Source: Paraburkholderia acidicola (GTDB taxonomy: Bacteria; Pseudomonadota; Gammaproteobacteria; Burkholderiales; Burkholderiaceae). From it: a stretch of 64,000 nucleotides of DNA. The translations under genes and the position numbers were made by a program. Each line of letters starts with the position of its first letter. The stretch's first letter is position 1. The notes below the pieces were generated by a model, which searched no databases, was not told the origin of the DNA, and saw nothing but the letters and a program-made list of their open reading frames with translations. This document shows, in pieces, positions 16,251 through 25,092 of the stretch. The stretch spans positions 62,001-126,000 of the forward strand of contig NZ_MTZV01000006.1 in NCBI RefSeq assembly GCF_002362315.1, in the 5' to 3' direction.

Positions 16251-17681
16251 ATGAGCCGATCAGCCCAAGACACCGGGGCTACCTCGGGCACACGCGTCGA
16301 CACGGTCATGGACGCATTGCGCGAGCGGATCGCCAACCGTTCGCTGATGCCGGGCGCGCGCGTGCCGTCGCTGCGGGCCATGACAGGTAGCCTCGACGTG
16401 TCGAAATCGACGGTGGTCGAAGCGTACGACCGGCTGGTAGCCGAAGGTGTGCTGGTGGCGCGCCGCGGGTCGGGCTTCTTCGTGTCGGGCCATGCGCCGC
16501 CGCTCGCGCTCGCCGATCTCGGGCCGCGTCTGGACCGCGACGTCGATCCGTTGTGGCTCACGCGACAGTCGCTCGAGGCCGATCCGCGCGCGCTGAAGCC
16601 GGGCTGCGGCTGGCTGCCCGCCTCGTGGCTGCCCGAGGACGGTGTGCGTCGCGCGTTGCGTGCCATCGCGCGCGACCCGACCGCGCAACTCGCCGACTAT
16701 GCAACGCCCGCCGGCTTGCCGGCGTTGCGTCAGCAGCTCGCATGGCGGCTCGGGCAGCACGGCACGACGGTGCCGCCCGAGCAGATCGTGCTGACGGACT
16801 GCGGCACCCAGGCGCTCGATCTCGTGTGTCGTTTCCTGCTCGAACCCGGCGACACGGTGTTGATCGATGACCCGTGCTACTTCAATTTCCAGGCGCTGCT
16901 GCGCGCGCATCGTGTGCGGGTGATCGGGGTGCCATACACACCGGTCGGCCCCGACCTCGCCGCGTTCGAGCAGGCGCTCGTCGCGCACCGGCCACGGCTC
17001 TACGTGACCAACGCCGCGCTCCACAATCCGACCGGTGCGACGCTGGCGCCGGCGGTGGCGCACCGCCTGCTGAAGCTCGCCTACGAACACGATCTGCTGA
17101 TCGTCGAGGACGAAATTTTTGCGGATCTCGAGGATGAGCCGGCACCGCGCCTCGCGGCGTTCGACGGGCTGGCGCGTGTGGTATCGATTGGCAGTTTTTC
17201 GAAGACGCTGTCCGCCGCCGTGCGCTGCGGTTACATCGCGGCCCGCAGCGAATGGATCGAACCGCTGATCGATCTGAAGCTCGCCACATCGTTTGGCAAC
17301 GGCCAGCTCGCGACCGGCGTCGTGCATCGGTTGCTGGTGGATGGGACGTACCGGCGGCACCTCGAAAGTCTGCGCGTGCATCTTGCCGATGCGATGGGTG
17401 AGACGGTGCGGCGTCTCACATCGGCGGGCCTCACGCTATGGACCCGGCCGCGCGCCGGCATCTTCGTCTGGGCCAGTCTGCCGGATGGGTTCGATGCCGC
17501 CGATATCGCGCGTCACGCTCTCGCGGAGAACATCGTGTTCGCGCCGGGCAATGTGTTCAGTGTGTCGCAGGGTGCGGCAAGCTTTCTGCGTTTCAACGTG
17601 TCGCAATGCAACCGGCCGAAAGTCTACGAAGCGTTGCAGCGCGCGATGGACCATGCAGCGGCGCGTACCGCAACCGCCTGA
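16251..17681 (+). CDS. MocR-type transcriptional regulator (GntR HTH fused to aminotransferase fold)
   Basis: A 476-residue chimeric regulator. Residues about 15-85 are a GntR winged helix (VMDALRERIANRSLMPGARV, then LDVSKSTVVEAYDRLVAEGVL and RRGSGFFV). Residues about 110-470 are a fold-type I aminotransferase-like domain with TDCGTQALDLVCRFLLEPGD, YVTNAALHNPTG and the PLP-lysine motif SIGSFSKTLSAAVRCGY. Such proteins usually bind PLP as an aldimine sensor instead of catalysing transamination. The divergent EamA exporter and the shared dyad at 16209-16232 indicate local regulation. An alternative is a true aminotransferase, which is less likely given the HTH. Confidence 0.9.
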   Translation: MSRSAQDTGATSGTRVDTVMDALRERIANRSLMPGARVPSLRAMTGSLDVSKSTVVEAYDRLVAEGVLVARRGSGFFVSGHAPPLALADLGPRLDRDVDPLWLTRQSLEADPRALKPGCGWLPASWLPEDGVRRALRAIARDPTAQLADYATPAGLPALRQQLAWRLGQHGTTVPPEQIVLTDCGTQALDLVCRFLLEPGDTVLIDDPCYFNFQALLRAHRVRVIGVPYTPVGPDLAAFEQALVAHRPRLYVTNAALHNPTGATLAPAVAHRLLKLAYEHDLLIVEDEIFADLEDEPAPRLAAFDGLARVVSIGSFSKTLSAAVRCGYIAARSEWIEPLIDLKLATSFGNGQLATGVVHRLLVDGTYRRHLESLRVHLADAMGETVRRLTSAGLTLWTRPRAGIFVWASLPDGFDAADIARHALAENIVFAPGNVFSVSQGAASFLRFNVSQCNRPKVYEALQRAMDHAAARTATA

Positions 17682-17735
17682 ACGAACCTTGGGGATCGAC
17701 CGCGCGATGCGTTGCCCCATCGCACGCCCCACGCT

Positions 17736-19244
17736 TCACCGCTGGCGCAACGGTTTCTCTTCGATCAACCACGTCAGCACGAACGCAATGATCGCCACAC
17801 AGGCGGCGGAGAAATACACCGTATGCAGTGCCCCTGCGAACGCCTGCAGATAGTCGTCGCGCAATGCTGTGGGCAACTGCTGGATCGCTGCCGGGGTGAG
17901 CGAGTGGGGGATTTCGGCACCTGCGGGCATGAGCTGCCGAAGCCGCACGGCGACGCCGTTCGAGAACACCGCGCCAAACGCGGCGACACCGATCGAGCCG
18001 CCGATCGCACGGAACAGCGTCGCGCCCGACGTCGCGATACCGACGTGCTTATGCTCCACGGCGCTTTGCACCGCGAGTATCAGCACCTGCATCACCATGC
18101 CGAGACCGCTGCCGAGCAGTGCCGTGTACACAAACATCAGATAGAGCGGTGTTTCGACGGTCAGGGTGGCGAGCAGGACCATCGCGATGCTCATGAGCAG
18201 CGTGCCGATAATCGGAAACATGCGGTACTTACCGATCCGGCTGATCAGACGGCCGATGAGTGTTGACGACACCAGCAAACCGCCCATCATCGGCAGCATC
18301 TGCATGCCGGCCTGGCTCGGCGTCGAGCCCTTGACGACCTGCAGATAGAGCGGCAGGAACGTCACCGACCCGACCAGCGACACGCCGACGATAAAACTGA
18401 CGAGGCTCGACAGCAGAAACGTCCGCAGACGGAAAAGCTGCAGGGGCATGATCGGTTCCGCCGCGTTCCGCTCTGCGTAGATGAAACCACCGATCGAAAG
18501 TAGCCCGATCGCAAGCGTGCCCCAGAGCTGCGGCGACGACCACGGCAGGATCGCGCCGCCCTGGCTCGTGAAGAGAATGACGCCGGTGAGCGCGACCGTG
18601 AGAAACGCGGCGCCCATGTAGTCGATGGTGTGCCGGATCCGTGTCGCCTGTGACTTAAGCACCGCACCGATTACTGCGAGGGCCACGATGCCGAGCGGCA
18701 GATTGATATAGAAAATCCAGCGCCAGGACAGATGTTCGACGAGAAAGCCGCCGAGCAGCGGGCCGGTGATCGTCGCAAAGCCGAATACGCCGGCAAAGAG
18801 CCCCTGATAACGGCCGCGCGCGGCCGGCGGAACGACATCCGCGATGGCGGCCAGTGTCACGACGAGCAGCCCACCGCCGCCGAGGCCCTGCAGCGCGCGC
18901 AGCAAGATCAGCTGCATCATGTTCTGCGCGACGCCGCACAGCGCGGAGCCGACGAGAAACACGCCGATCGCGGCCTGCAACACGATCTTGCGGCCGAACA
19001 GATCGCCGAACTTGCCGTAGAGCGGCACCACGATCGTCGACGTGAGGAGATAGGCGGTCACGACCCACGACAGGTTGGCCAGTCCGCCGAGATCGCCGAC
19101 GATGGTGGGCAGCGCGGTCGAGACGATGGTCTGGTCGAGTGCGCCCAGCAGCGTGACGAGCAGCAGCGCCGAGAGCAGCAGGCGCAGCGGCGGATGGGCG
19201 GGCGCGCTGGCAACGGGCGCGGAGACAGGCGTGTCGAGGCTCAT
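17736..19244 (-). CDS. DHA2-family MFS multidrug exporter (EmrB/QacA type, 14 TM)
   Basis: A 502-residue protein with about 14 hydrophobic segments. Key motifs are LGALDQTIVSTALPTI in helix 1 (the D-x-T-I-V motif of DHA2 pumps), GKFGDLFGRKIVLQAAIGVF (motif A), RALQGLGGGGLLVVTLAAI (motif B region) and GPLLGGFLVEHLSWRWIFYINLPLG (motif C). ATG at 19244 is preferred to an in-frame TTG at 19265. It has no adjacent membrane-fusion partner, so it probably works alone in the inner membrane. The divergent TetR gene (19339-20049) with AT-rich repeats between them implies repressor control. Confidence 0.9.
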   Translation of the reverse strand: MSLDTPVSAPVASAPAHPPLRLLLSALLLVTLLGALDQTIVSTALPTIVGDLGGLANLSWVVTAYLLTSTIVVPLYGKFGDLFGRKIVLQAAIGVFLVGSALCGVAQNMMQLILLRALQGLGGGGLLVVTLAAIADVVPPAARGRYQGLFAGVFGFATITGPLLGGFLVEHLSWRWIFYINLPLGIVALAVIGAVLKSQATRIRHTIDYMGAAFLTVALTGVILFTSQGGAILPWSSPQLWGTLAIGLLSIGGFIYAERNAAEPIMPLQLFRLRTFLLSSLVSFIVGVSLVGSVTFLPLYLQVVKGSTPSQAGMQMLPMMGGLLVSSTLIGRLISRIGKYRMFPIIGTLLMSIAMVLLATLTVETPLYLMFVYTALLGSGLGMVMQVLILAVQSAVEHKHVGIATSGATLFRAIGGSIGVAAFGAVFSNGVAVRLRQLMPAGAEIPHSLTPAAIQQLPTALRDDYLQAFAGALHTVYFSAACVAIIAFVLTWLIEEKPLRQR

Positions 19245-19276
19245 GGGGATCGGAATACCGTGCAAGCGGTCTTGAA

Positions 19277-19298
19277 ATTAATTAACGTCGCGATTAAT
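19277..19298. promoter_or_regulatory. Repeated ATTAAT half-sites between MFS pump and TetR gene
   Basis: Two ATTAAT hexamers (19277-19282 and 19293-19298) are centred 16 bases apart in an otherwise GC-rich stretch of DNA, separated by TAACGTCGCG; the left one is part of TTAATTAA. The location between the pump and its divergent TetR gene makes this the candidate operator. The dyad is imperfect, so the exact boundaries are uncertain. Confidence 0.45.
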
Positions 19299-19338
19299 AT
19301 ATTCGACAATTTCTCACTCGTCAAATCGAAACATCGAC

Positions 19339-20049
19339 ATGGCCACAGCCCGATCCGCCGCCAGCACGCTGAAACCAAAAGGGCGCACACCGCGCGTTCC
19401 CGTCGCGCCGGCGCGACGGCCCGGTCGCCCGACGGGCAGCGCGCGCGGGCCGGAACAGCGGGCCCGGTTAATCGACGTGGCGCTCGAGCTGTTCGCGAGG
19501 CGGGGCATCCTCGATACGACGCTCGGGGAGATTGCCCGCGAGGCCGGATTCACGCCGGCGATGGTCCATTACTACTTCAAGACCCGCGAACAGTTGATCG
19601 ACGTGCTGATCGACGAGCGCTTCGTGCCGTTGCGCGTCGAAATCGGCAGTCCGTTCGAGGCGCATCCGGACGATCCGGTCGCGGGCATCACGCAACTGGC
19701 GCGTCGGCTCGTCGATGTATCGAGCCGGTATCCGTGGTTTCCGGCGTTGTGGATTCGCGAAGTGATCACCGAGGGCGGGCTGCTGCGGCAACGCATGTTC
19801 GAGCGTTTCGGCGATGCGCATCAGAGGGCGTCGGTGGCGGCGATTGCCAGGTGGCAGAAGGCGGGCCGGCTGAATCCGGAGATCGAGCCGTCGCTGGTGT
19901 TTCTCACGGTGCTCGGGCTGACGATCCTGCCGCTGGCGACATCGAAGATGTGGCGCAACGATCCGGTGCGCAAGTCGTTGACCGCGGACGACATCGCGCG
20001 GCACGCCGTCGCGTTGCTGACGCACGGCGCCGGACCGCTCGGCGCATAG
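19339..20049 (+). CDS. TetR/AcrR-family transcriptional repressor
   Basis: A 236-residue TetR protein. A low-complexity basic N-terminus (residues 1-34) is followed by the helix-turn-helix: RARLIDVALELFARRGILDTT, then IAREAGFTPAMVHYYFKTREQLID. The C-terminal ligand-binding part (RLVDVSSRYPWFPALWIREVITEGG onward) resembles CecR/YbiH-like sensors but the ligand is unknown. It diverges from the DHA2 exporter at 17736-19244, its probable target, across 94 bases. It converges with the LysR gene at 20052, with only two bases between stop codons. Confidence 0.88.
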   Translation: MATARSAASTLKPKGRTPRVPVAPARRPGRPTGSARGPEQRARLIDVALELFARRGILDTTLGEIAREAGFTPAMVHYYFKTREQLIDVLIDERFVPLRVEIGSPFEAHPDDPVAGITQLARRLVDVSSRYPWFPALWIREVITEGGLLRQRMFERFGDAHQRASVAAIARWQKAGRLNPEIEPSLVFLTVLGLTILPLATSKMWRNDPVRKSLTADDIARHAVALLTHGAGPLGA

Positions 20050-20051
20050 CG

Positions 20052-20951
20052 CTAGCTTTTCGTGTCGGCGAACAGCCGCTCGGTCAGAAAATCGACGAAT
20101 ACGCGCAGCTTTGGCGAGAGCTGTTTGCTCGACGGCCACAGCACCGAGAATTGTCCTTCGTGCTGGAAATAATCTTCGAGCACGAACCGCAGCGTGCCGT
20201 TGCGGATATCGTCGCGCACCAGAAAGTCGGGCATGTAACCGATGCCGAGTCCCAGCACCGTGGCGCCGCGCAACGCTTCCATGTTGTTGCAGGTGAGCGC
20301 GACGTGGCAGTTCGCCATGAAATTCGCGGGCTGGTCGCGGATGCTCCAGTCGTGCAGCTTGCCAGTAGTCGGAAAGCGGAAGCGCAGACACGCGTGTTGC
20401 GTGAGATCGGCGGGCACAGCGGGCTCGCCGTTTCGCAAGAGGTAGTCCGGCGTCGCGCACAGCACGAAGCGAAACGGTCCGATCCGGCGCGCGCTCAACT
20501 GCGAATCGGCGAGATCGCCGCTGCGGATCGCCGCATCGAAACCGCCTTCAATCACGTCGACGATACGATCGTTGAAGTCCAGTTCGAGATCGATCTCTGG
20601 ATAGCGCGCGATGAACTCCGGCACGACTGGCAGCAGAAACCGGTAACCGATGGTCGGCAGCGTCACGCGCAGGCGGCCGCGCGGGGCGGCGTTGGCCTGC
20701 ATCATCATCGCTTCGGCGTCGCCCAGCGCGTCGAGAATGCGCCGGCAGTGCTCATAGAAGCGCTCTCCGTCCTCGGTCAGGCTCACGCGCCGGGTGCTCC
20801 GCTGCAGCAGCCGCACACCCAGATGCGCCTCGAGCCGTGCGACGCTCTTGCCGACCGCCGACGCCGACAAACCGAGCTGGCGCGACGCACCGATAAAGCT
20901 CAGCGCTTCGGCGGTGTGGACGAACGCGACGATCCCAGTGAGATTTTCCAT
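20052..20951 (-). CDS. LysR-family transcriptional regulator
   Basis: A 299-residue LTTR starting MENLTGIVAFVHTAEALSFIGAS, with the recognition helix in GLSASAVGKSVARLEAHLGV. The effector domain contains LPTIGYRFLLPVVPEFIARYPEI and GLGIGYMPDFLVRDDI. The ATG at 20951 matches the family; an in-frame start at 21035 would add 28 residues reaching into the divergent promoter. It is divergent from the MFS exporter gene at 21063-22625 and probably controls it. Confidence 0.9.
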   Translation of the reverse strand: MENLTGIVAFVHTAEALSFIGASRQLGLSASAVGKSVARLEAHLGVRLLQRSTRRVSLTEDGERFYEHCRRILDALGDAEAMMMQANAAPRGRLRVTLPTIGYRFLLPVVPEFIARYPEIDLELDFNDRIVDVIEGGFDAAIRSGDLADSQLSARRIGPFRFVLCATPDYLLRNGEPAVPADLTQHACLRFRFPTTGKLHDWSIRDQPANFMANCHVALTCNNMEALRGATVLGLGIGYMPDFLVRDDIRNGTLRFVLEDYFQHEGQFSVLWPSSKQLSPKLRVFVDFLTERLFADTKS

Positions 20952-20956
20952 CGCTG

Positions 20957-20977
20957 ATTCCGGAATTAATGTCCGGA
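20957..20977. promoter_or_regulatory. Palindromic repeats upstream of LysR gene, candidate LTTR site
   Basis: The 10-base perfect palindrome ATTCCGGAAT (20957-20966) is followed by a second TCCGGA (20972-20977). TCCGGA therefore occurs twice, 13 bases apart. The site begins six bases upstream of the LysR start codon in the 111-base region shared with the divergent MFS gene, as expected for LTTR autoregulation. Confidence 0.45.
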
Positions 20978-21062
20978 GTGATTGTACATGGGCATTATTT
21001 ATCCAGATGGTGTCCGTAATTAGACTGGGCGGCATTCAAACCGCCTTCTCTACGGAACCGTC

Positions 21063-22625
21063 ATGTCCCACTCTTCGCTTCAGCCTGCGGCCGCGCGTTC
21101 GCTCGTGCTCCTCGGCGTATGTTGTGCGGCCGTCGTGCTGCCGCTCAGCTTTTCGGCGGGCGCGATCGCGACGCCTGCGATCGGCCGCGCGCTCGGCGGC
21201 GGCCCCGTCGCGCTCAACTGGATTACCAATGCGTTCATGCTCGCGTTCGGCAGTTGCCTGATGGCGGCCGGCGCGCTTGCCGACCAGTTCGGGCGGCGGC
21301 GCGTGTTTCTTGGCGGCATCGCGGGGTTCGCGCTGCTGTCGCTGCTGCTCGCGTGTGCGCCGGGCATCGTCTGGCTCGATGTGCTGCGCGGCGCTCAGGG
21401 TATTGCGGCGGCTGCGGCGCTGGCGGGCGGCTCGGCGGCGCTCGCGCAGGAGTTCGAAGGCCACGAGCAGGCACGTGCGTTCAGTCTGCTCGGCACGACC
21501 TTCGGGGTCGGCCTGGCATTCGGACCGGTCCTCGCGGGCGGGTTGATCGAGGCGTTCGGCTGGCGTGCGGTGTTTGCCTCGACGGCGGTGCTCGGCACGG
21601 CCGCGCTGCTGCTCGCGGCGCCGCGGATGCGCGAGACGCGCAGCCCGTCGGCAGGGCGTATGGACTGGCCTGGCGTCGCAAGCTTTACCGCGATGCTGTG
21701 CCTTTTCACGGTGGCGATTCTCGAAGCGCCGTCGATCGGTTGGAGCCATCCGGCGATCTGCGTGCTGTTCGTCGCGGCGGCGTTTGCGCTGACCACGTTC
21801 ATCGCGATCGAACGGCGTTCCGCGCATCCGATGCTCGACCTGTCGCTGTTCCGCTACCGGCGTTTCATCGGTGTGCAGATGCTGCCGATTGCCACCTGCT
21901 ACTGCTTCGTCGTGCTGCTGGTGTTGCTGCCGATCCGCTTCGTCGGTATCGACGGCTACACGCCGTTCGCCGCGGGCCTGATGATGCTCGCGCTGTGCGG
22001 CCCGATGCTGTTCGTACCGATGCTGGCCGTGCGCTGCACACGGTACGCGTCGCCGGGCGTGGTGTCGGCGATCGGTCTGCTGATCTCGGCGGCGGCGCTG
22101 GTGTGGCTCGGTAGCGTGTCCGCTCACGCGGCGCCGTTCGCGATCCTGCTGCCGATGGTCGTCATCGGCATCGGCGCCGGGCTGCCATGGGGGCTGATGG
22201 ACGGTCTGTCAGTGAGCGTTGTGCCGAAAGAGCGCGCCGGGATGGCAACCGGCATTTTCAGCACGACGCGGGTAGCGGGCGAAGGGCTCGCGCTCGCGAT
22301 GGTTAGCGCAGCACTCGCCGCGATCGTCGCGTTCCGCTTGAGAGCCGCGCTGCCGGTATCGCTGGAAGCAGCTAACGGCAGCGGCGGCGGTCTTGCAGCA
22401 GCAGCGCAACGGCTCGCCACCGGCGATCTCGCCGGCGCGGCCGCTGGTTTGCCGGGTATCCCGCTGATGCTGCTGCGCGAGCACTATGTCGCAGCGTTCC
22501 AGTGGCTGACCGACGGTCTCGCGATGATCACCGTCCTCGCCGCACTGGCCACGCTGGTCTACCTGCGCAGTAGCGACCGGCCGGAGCCGCGCATCGCCGC
22601 GAACGCGCTATCGGACGAATACTGA
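21063..22625 (+). CDS. MFS exporter (DHA2-like, 14 TM)
   Basis: A 520-residue membrane protein: SAGAIATPAIGRALGGGPVA opening, GALADQFGRRRVFLGGIAGF (motif A), DVLRGAQGIAAAAALAGGSA, and GPVLAGGLIEAFGWRAVF (motif C-like, exporters). Further helices extend to a C-terminal hydrophilic tail (SSDRPEPRIAANALSDEY). A Gly/Ala-rich loop near residues 440-465 separates the last helices. It probably exports a drug or metabolite from the inner membrane. Its expression is likely set by the divergent LysR gene. Compared with the EmrB-type pump at 26220 it lacks the D-T-T-I-V signature in helix 1, so it belongs to a different subgroup. Confidence 0.85.
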   Translation: MSHSSLQPAAARSLVLLGVCCAAVVLPLSFSAGAIATPAIGRALGGGPVALNWITNAFMLAFGSCLMAAGALADQFGRRRVFLGGIAGFALLSLLLACAPGIVWLDVLRGAQGIAAAAALAGGSAALAQEFEGHEQARAFSLLGTTFGVGLAFGPVLAGGLIEAFGWRAVFASTAVLGTAALLLAAPRMRETRSPSAGRMDWPGVASFTAMLCLFTVAILEAPSIGWSHPAICVLFVAAAFALTTFIAIERRSAHPMLDLSLFRYRRFIGVQMLPIATCYCFVVLLVLLPIRFVGIDGYTPFAAGLMMLALCGPMLFVPMLAVRCTRYASPGVVSAIGLLISAAALVWLGSVSAHAAPFAILLPMVVIGIGAGLPWGLMDGLSVSVVPKERAGMATGIFSTTRVAGEGLALAMVSAALAAIVAFRLRAALPVSLEAANGSGGGLAAAAQRLATGDLAGAAAGLPGIPLMLLREHYVAAFQWLTDGLAMITVLAALATLVYLRSSDRPEPRIAANALSDEY

Positions 22626-23005
22626 AGCGGTGGTGGCCATAACAACCTCGGTACATCGCCTGCCTGTCCGGGCATGCCGGAGCGATTCACTCACCGCGCA
22701 TTGAATTGATCGGCAATGTCAGCTATTTCCGGGACAGACATCGCGGAATCGGCCATATCTAATGTCCCCGGTGTCGCATGACTCGCCAGGACGCGTGACG
22801 TATGGCTCGTGACACGGTCCAGCCTGGCGGTGAGCGAAGCGCACGCAAAACGGCCGTCCTGCCCGCGTGGCGGGGCGAACAAAGCGCGGCGCCTCGTTGC
22901 CTTTTATCCGGGTGTCGATACGCCACCTACCCAGACGCCGCGCGCAAACGCGCGCTAGCGGGGTGTTACCAAACCGTGCGCTTTGTGCGCCAGCAAGGAG
23001 AAGAA
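22626..23005. other. 380-base intergenic stretch without a supported gene
   Basis: This stretch lies between the MFS exporter and the luciferase-like monooxygenase. I see short hairpins: TCCGG/CCGGA around GCATG at 22667-22681, possibly the end of the MFS transcript although no T-run follows, and a GCGCGC/GCGCGC pair near 22941-22956. AAGGAG at 22995-23000 is the ribosome site of the next gene. Open frames here have no recognisable protein features. No riboswitch fold is recognised, but a structured leader for the downstream gene cannot be excluded. Confidence 0.4.
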
Positions 23006-24055
23006 ATGCAAATCGGCACGTTCCTGACCATGCCCGCGCCGGAGCCGCGTCCGTCCGCCGAGATCCTCGCGCGCGGCATCGAGGTGGCGGTCACCGCCGA
23101 AGAGCTGGGGTTCAGCCATGTATGGCTTGCCGAGCATCACTTCACGAACTACGCGTACTCGTCGCGACCGCTGATGCTGCTCGCGCATATCGCCGCGCGC
23201 ACGAAGCGCATCCGGCTCGGCACCGCGATCGTGCCGCTGCCGCTGCATCATCCGCTCGTCGTGGCGGAAGAACTGGCGATGCTCGACGTGCTGAGCGGCG
23301 GGCGAGCCGAAGCGGGTTTCGGCAAGGGCTACCAGCAATACCAGTATCAACGTTTCGGGCTCGTCAAAGGCGCGCGGCCGAGCCGCGACGACGAAGCGCT
23401 CGAGGTCCTGCAGCGCGCGTTACACGATCCGATCGTCGAGTTCGACGGCGCCGAATTCCAGATTCCGCGTACGCGGCTCTATCCGCGCCCGGTGCAGGAG
23501 CGCATGCCGTTCTGGGTTGTCGTCAATTCGACCCGGCGCGAACAGATCGAACAGGCGATCGCGCGGGGCATGAATTTCTTCACGGGCGGGCTCGAACCGA
23601 TCTCGACGCTGATCAATATCCGCGAGCGCTATCCGGATCTCGCACCGCAACTCGATAGCGTGCGTATCGGCACGCAGCGGCCGGTCTATGTTGCCGAGAG
23701 CGAAGCCGACGCACGCGATGCGATTGCGCACGTGCGCTGGAACGGTCGCGCGACGCTGCGGTTGCGGCGCCAGCTGGGCGAAGTGATCGATGGCGAGGTG
23801 TGCGCCGATCCGTTTCCGGATGAGCCCACAGACGAGGCACTACGCGACGACTTCGTGGTGATCGGTACCCCCGAGCAATGCGTGCGGCAACTGCAGCGCA
23901 TCCGCGACGGTATCGGTTGCGATTACTTCAGCGCGAGCTTCTGGTTCGGCGCGCTGCCGCAGGAGCGGGTACTCGCGTCGATGCGGCGTTTTGCCGAGCA
24001 GGTGTTGCCGGCGTTCGAGCAGACACGCGTGAGCGCGCCAGAAGTCGAAGCGTGA
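23006..24055 (+). CDS. LLM-class (bacterial luciferase-like) flavin-dependent oxidoreductase
   Basis: A 349-residue TIM-barrel flavoprotein of the luciferase-like monooxygenase family. It starts MQIGTFLTMPAPEPRP, with ELGFSHVWLAEHHFTNYAYSSRPLMLLA (family W-x-x-E-H-H), TKRIRLGTAIVPLPLHHPL and EELAMLDVLSGGRAEAGFGKGY, the hallmark D-x-L-S-x-G-R-x-x-x-G-x-G-x-G-Y. ATG at 23006 is preferred because AAGGAG precedes it by five bases; the frame remains open further upstream. FMNH2 or a related reduced flavin is expected as co-substrate, and the organic substrate is unknown. No flavin reductase is adjacent. Confidence 0.9.
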   Translation: MQIGTFLTMPAPEPRPSAEILARGIEVAVTAEELGFSHVWLAEHHFTNYAYSSRPLMLLAHIAARTKRIRLGTAIVPLPLHHPLVVAEELAMLDVLSGGRAEAGFGKGYQQYQYQRFGLVKGARPSRDDEALEVLQRALHDPIVEFDGAEFQIPRTRLYPRPVQERMPFWVVVNSTRREQIEQAIARGMNFFTGGLEPISTLINIRERYPDLAPQLDSVRIGTQRPVYVAESEADARDAIAHVRWNGRATLRLRRQLGEVIDGEVCADPFPDEPTDEALRDDFVVIGTPEQCVRQLQRIRDGIGCDYFSASFWFGALPQERVLASMRRFAEQVLPAFEQTRVSAPEVEA

Positions 24056-24126
24056 TGGCAAGGCGGGGCGACGGCTGTCGGTTCACAACGTCGCCCCCCG
24101 TTGCTCCCATCACCCGTAGTAAAGAA

Positions 24127-24149
24127 TCAAATTTCCATTTGAAATTGAC
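24127..24149. promoter_or_regulatory. Operator/promoter before TetR gene (pair of the site at 25019)
   Basis: The AT-rich sequence around AAATTTCCATTTGAAATTGAC (the conserved core begins at 24129) shares its arms AAATTTC and ATTTGAA plus TTGAC with the site at 25019-25040, differing mainly by one inserted base in the centre. TTGACC at 24145-24150 can serve as a -35 element with TAGCAT at 24169-24174 (spacing 18). The dyad therefore overlaps the -35 region of the TetR gene itself, consistent with autorepression. Confidence 0.65.
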
Positions 24150-24179
24150 CGGGCAGTCGATTTCCCGATAGCATGGCGC

Positions 24180-24920
24180 ATGTCTACAAAAGTGCGTCGT
24201 CGTCCCGATTCAGGCCAGCCGTCCGCCGGTGAGCGTGCGAGCGAGAGATTACTGGAAGCTGCCGGCGAAGTTTTCGCCGAGAAAGGTTACGACCGGGCAA
24301 CGGCCAAGGAAATCTGCGAGCGCGCCGGCATGAATGCGGCATCGGTCAATTACCATTTCGACGGTATCGAGTCGCTTTACACGGCGACGCTGGCGCATGC
24401 GCACCGGCAAATCGTCACCATCGAAGTCCTGCAGGAGATCGCCTCGAGCGATGCCAGCGCGCGGCACAAACTGCGCGCCTATATCGCGCCGATTGTGCGG
24501 CGCCTCGCCAGTCCTGCCGCCGCGTCGTGGGAAATGCGGCTCCTGAGCCGCGAGGTGCTCGCGCCATCGCCCGCGAAAGCGACCTTCATTCAGACCGAAT
24601 TGCTGCCGAAGAAGAAGCTTTTCGGCGACATCATTGCGGAGTTGATCGGGGTGAAACCGGACGACCCCGTGGTGGGGCGGGCGATCCTGACAGTTGTGGC
24701 GCCGTGCCTGATTCTCGCCATTTCCGACCGCGCGACGCTTTCATTGATGATGCCAGGCATCGCTGATTCGGACGCCGACGTCGAACTCCTTATCGACCAT
24801 CTCGAACGCTTTATCCACGCGGGTCTCGCGGCCGTCGCGCAACACGTCCAGGCAGAGGCGGGCGCGAGGCCCACGCGTCTCGCGAGCGGGACGGTACCTC
24901 GAACCCGGAAAAAACCTTAA
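24180..24920 (+). CDS. TetR-family repressor, CecR/YbiH-like, of the efflux operon
   Basis: A 246-residue regulator. The HTH is ERLLEAAGEVFAEKGYDRAT, then ICERAGMNAASVNYHFDGIESLY. The C-terminal domain (MRLLSREVLAPSPAKATFIQTEL, VGRAILTVVAPCLILAISDRA) is of the CecR/DUF1956 type. The gene precedes the three-gene pump operon on the same strand. Near-identical operators lie before it (24127-24149) and before the pump (25019-25040), strongly suggesting it represses both. With the -10 element so close to the ATG the untranslated leader would be very short. The inducer is unknown. Confidence 0.9.
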   Translation: MSTKVRRRPDSGQPSAGERASERLLEAAGEVFAEKGYDRATAKEICERAGMNAASVNYHFDGIESLYTATLAHAHRQIVTIEVLQEIASSDASARHKLRAYIAPIVRRLASPAAASWEMRLLSREVLAPSPAKATFIQTELLPKKKLFGDIIAELIGVKPDDPVVGRAILTVVAPCLILAISDRATLSLMMPGIADSDADVELLIDHLERFIHAGLAAVAQHVQAEAGARPTRLASGTVPRTRKKP

Positions 24921-25018
24921 TCACAGGCCGCAGGATGCGGAGCTGGGCGACGTCGCCGGATAGCCGGTGACGGTTGCCGCGCTCGCACGCCTGTACCGGG
25001 GTCACCCGGCGCATAAAT

Positions 25019-25064
25019 AAATTTCAAATTTGAATTTGACAAAAAATTACCGGGAGCGCAGCAT
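25019..25064 (+). promoter_or_regulatory. Efflux operon promoter overlapped by TetR operator
   Basis: The perfect 12-base palindrome TTCAAATTTGAA (25023-25034) runs directly into a consensus -35 TTGACA (25036-25041), followed 17 bases later by the -10-like CAGCAT (25059-25064). The core matches the site upstream of the TetR gene at 24127-24149. Binding here would block RNA polymerase at the -35. The pump's first ATG is at 25093. Confidence 0.75.
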
Positions 25065-25092
25065 CTGGCGATCGTAATCAACGGCTCTCCAG

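Noticed and set aside
18732..20957. Open frame of 741 codons on the plus strand across MFS, TetR and LysR genes
   Set aside because: It overlaps three clearly conserved genes and gives an Arg/Glu/His-rich sequence with no recognisable fold.
22691..22882. Minus-strand frame of 63 codons in the 22.6-23.0 kb gap
   Set aside because: No start signal or domain, and its composition looks like noncoding sequence.
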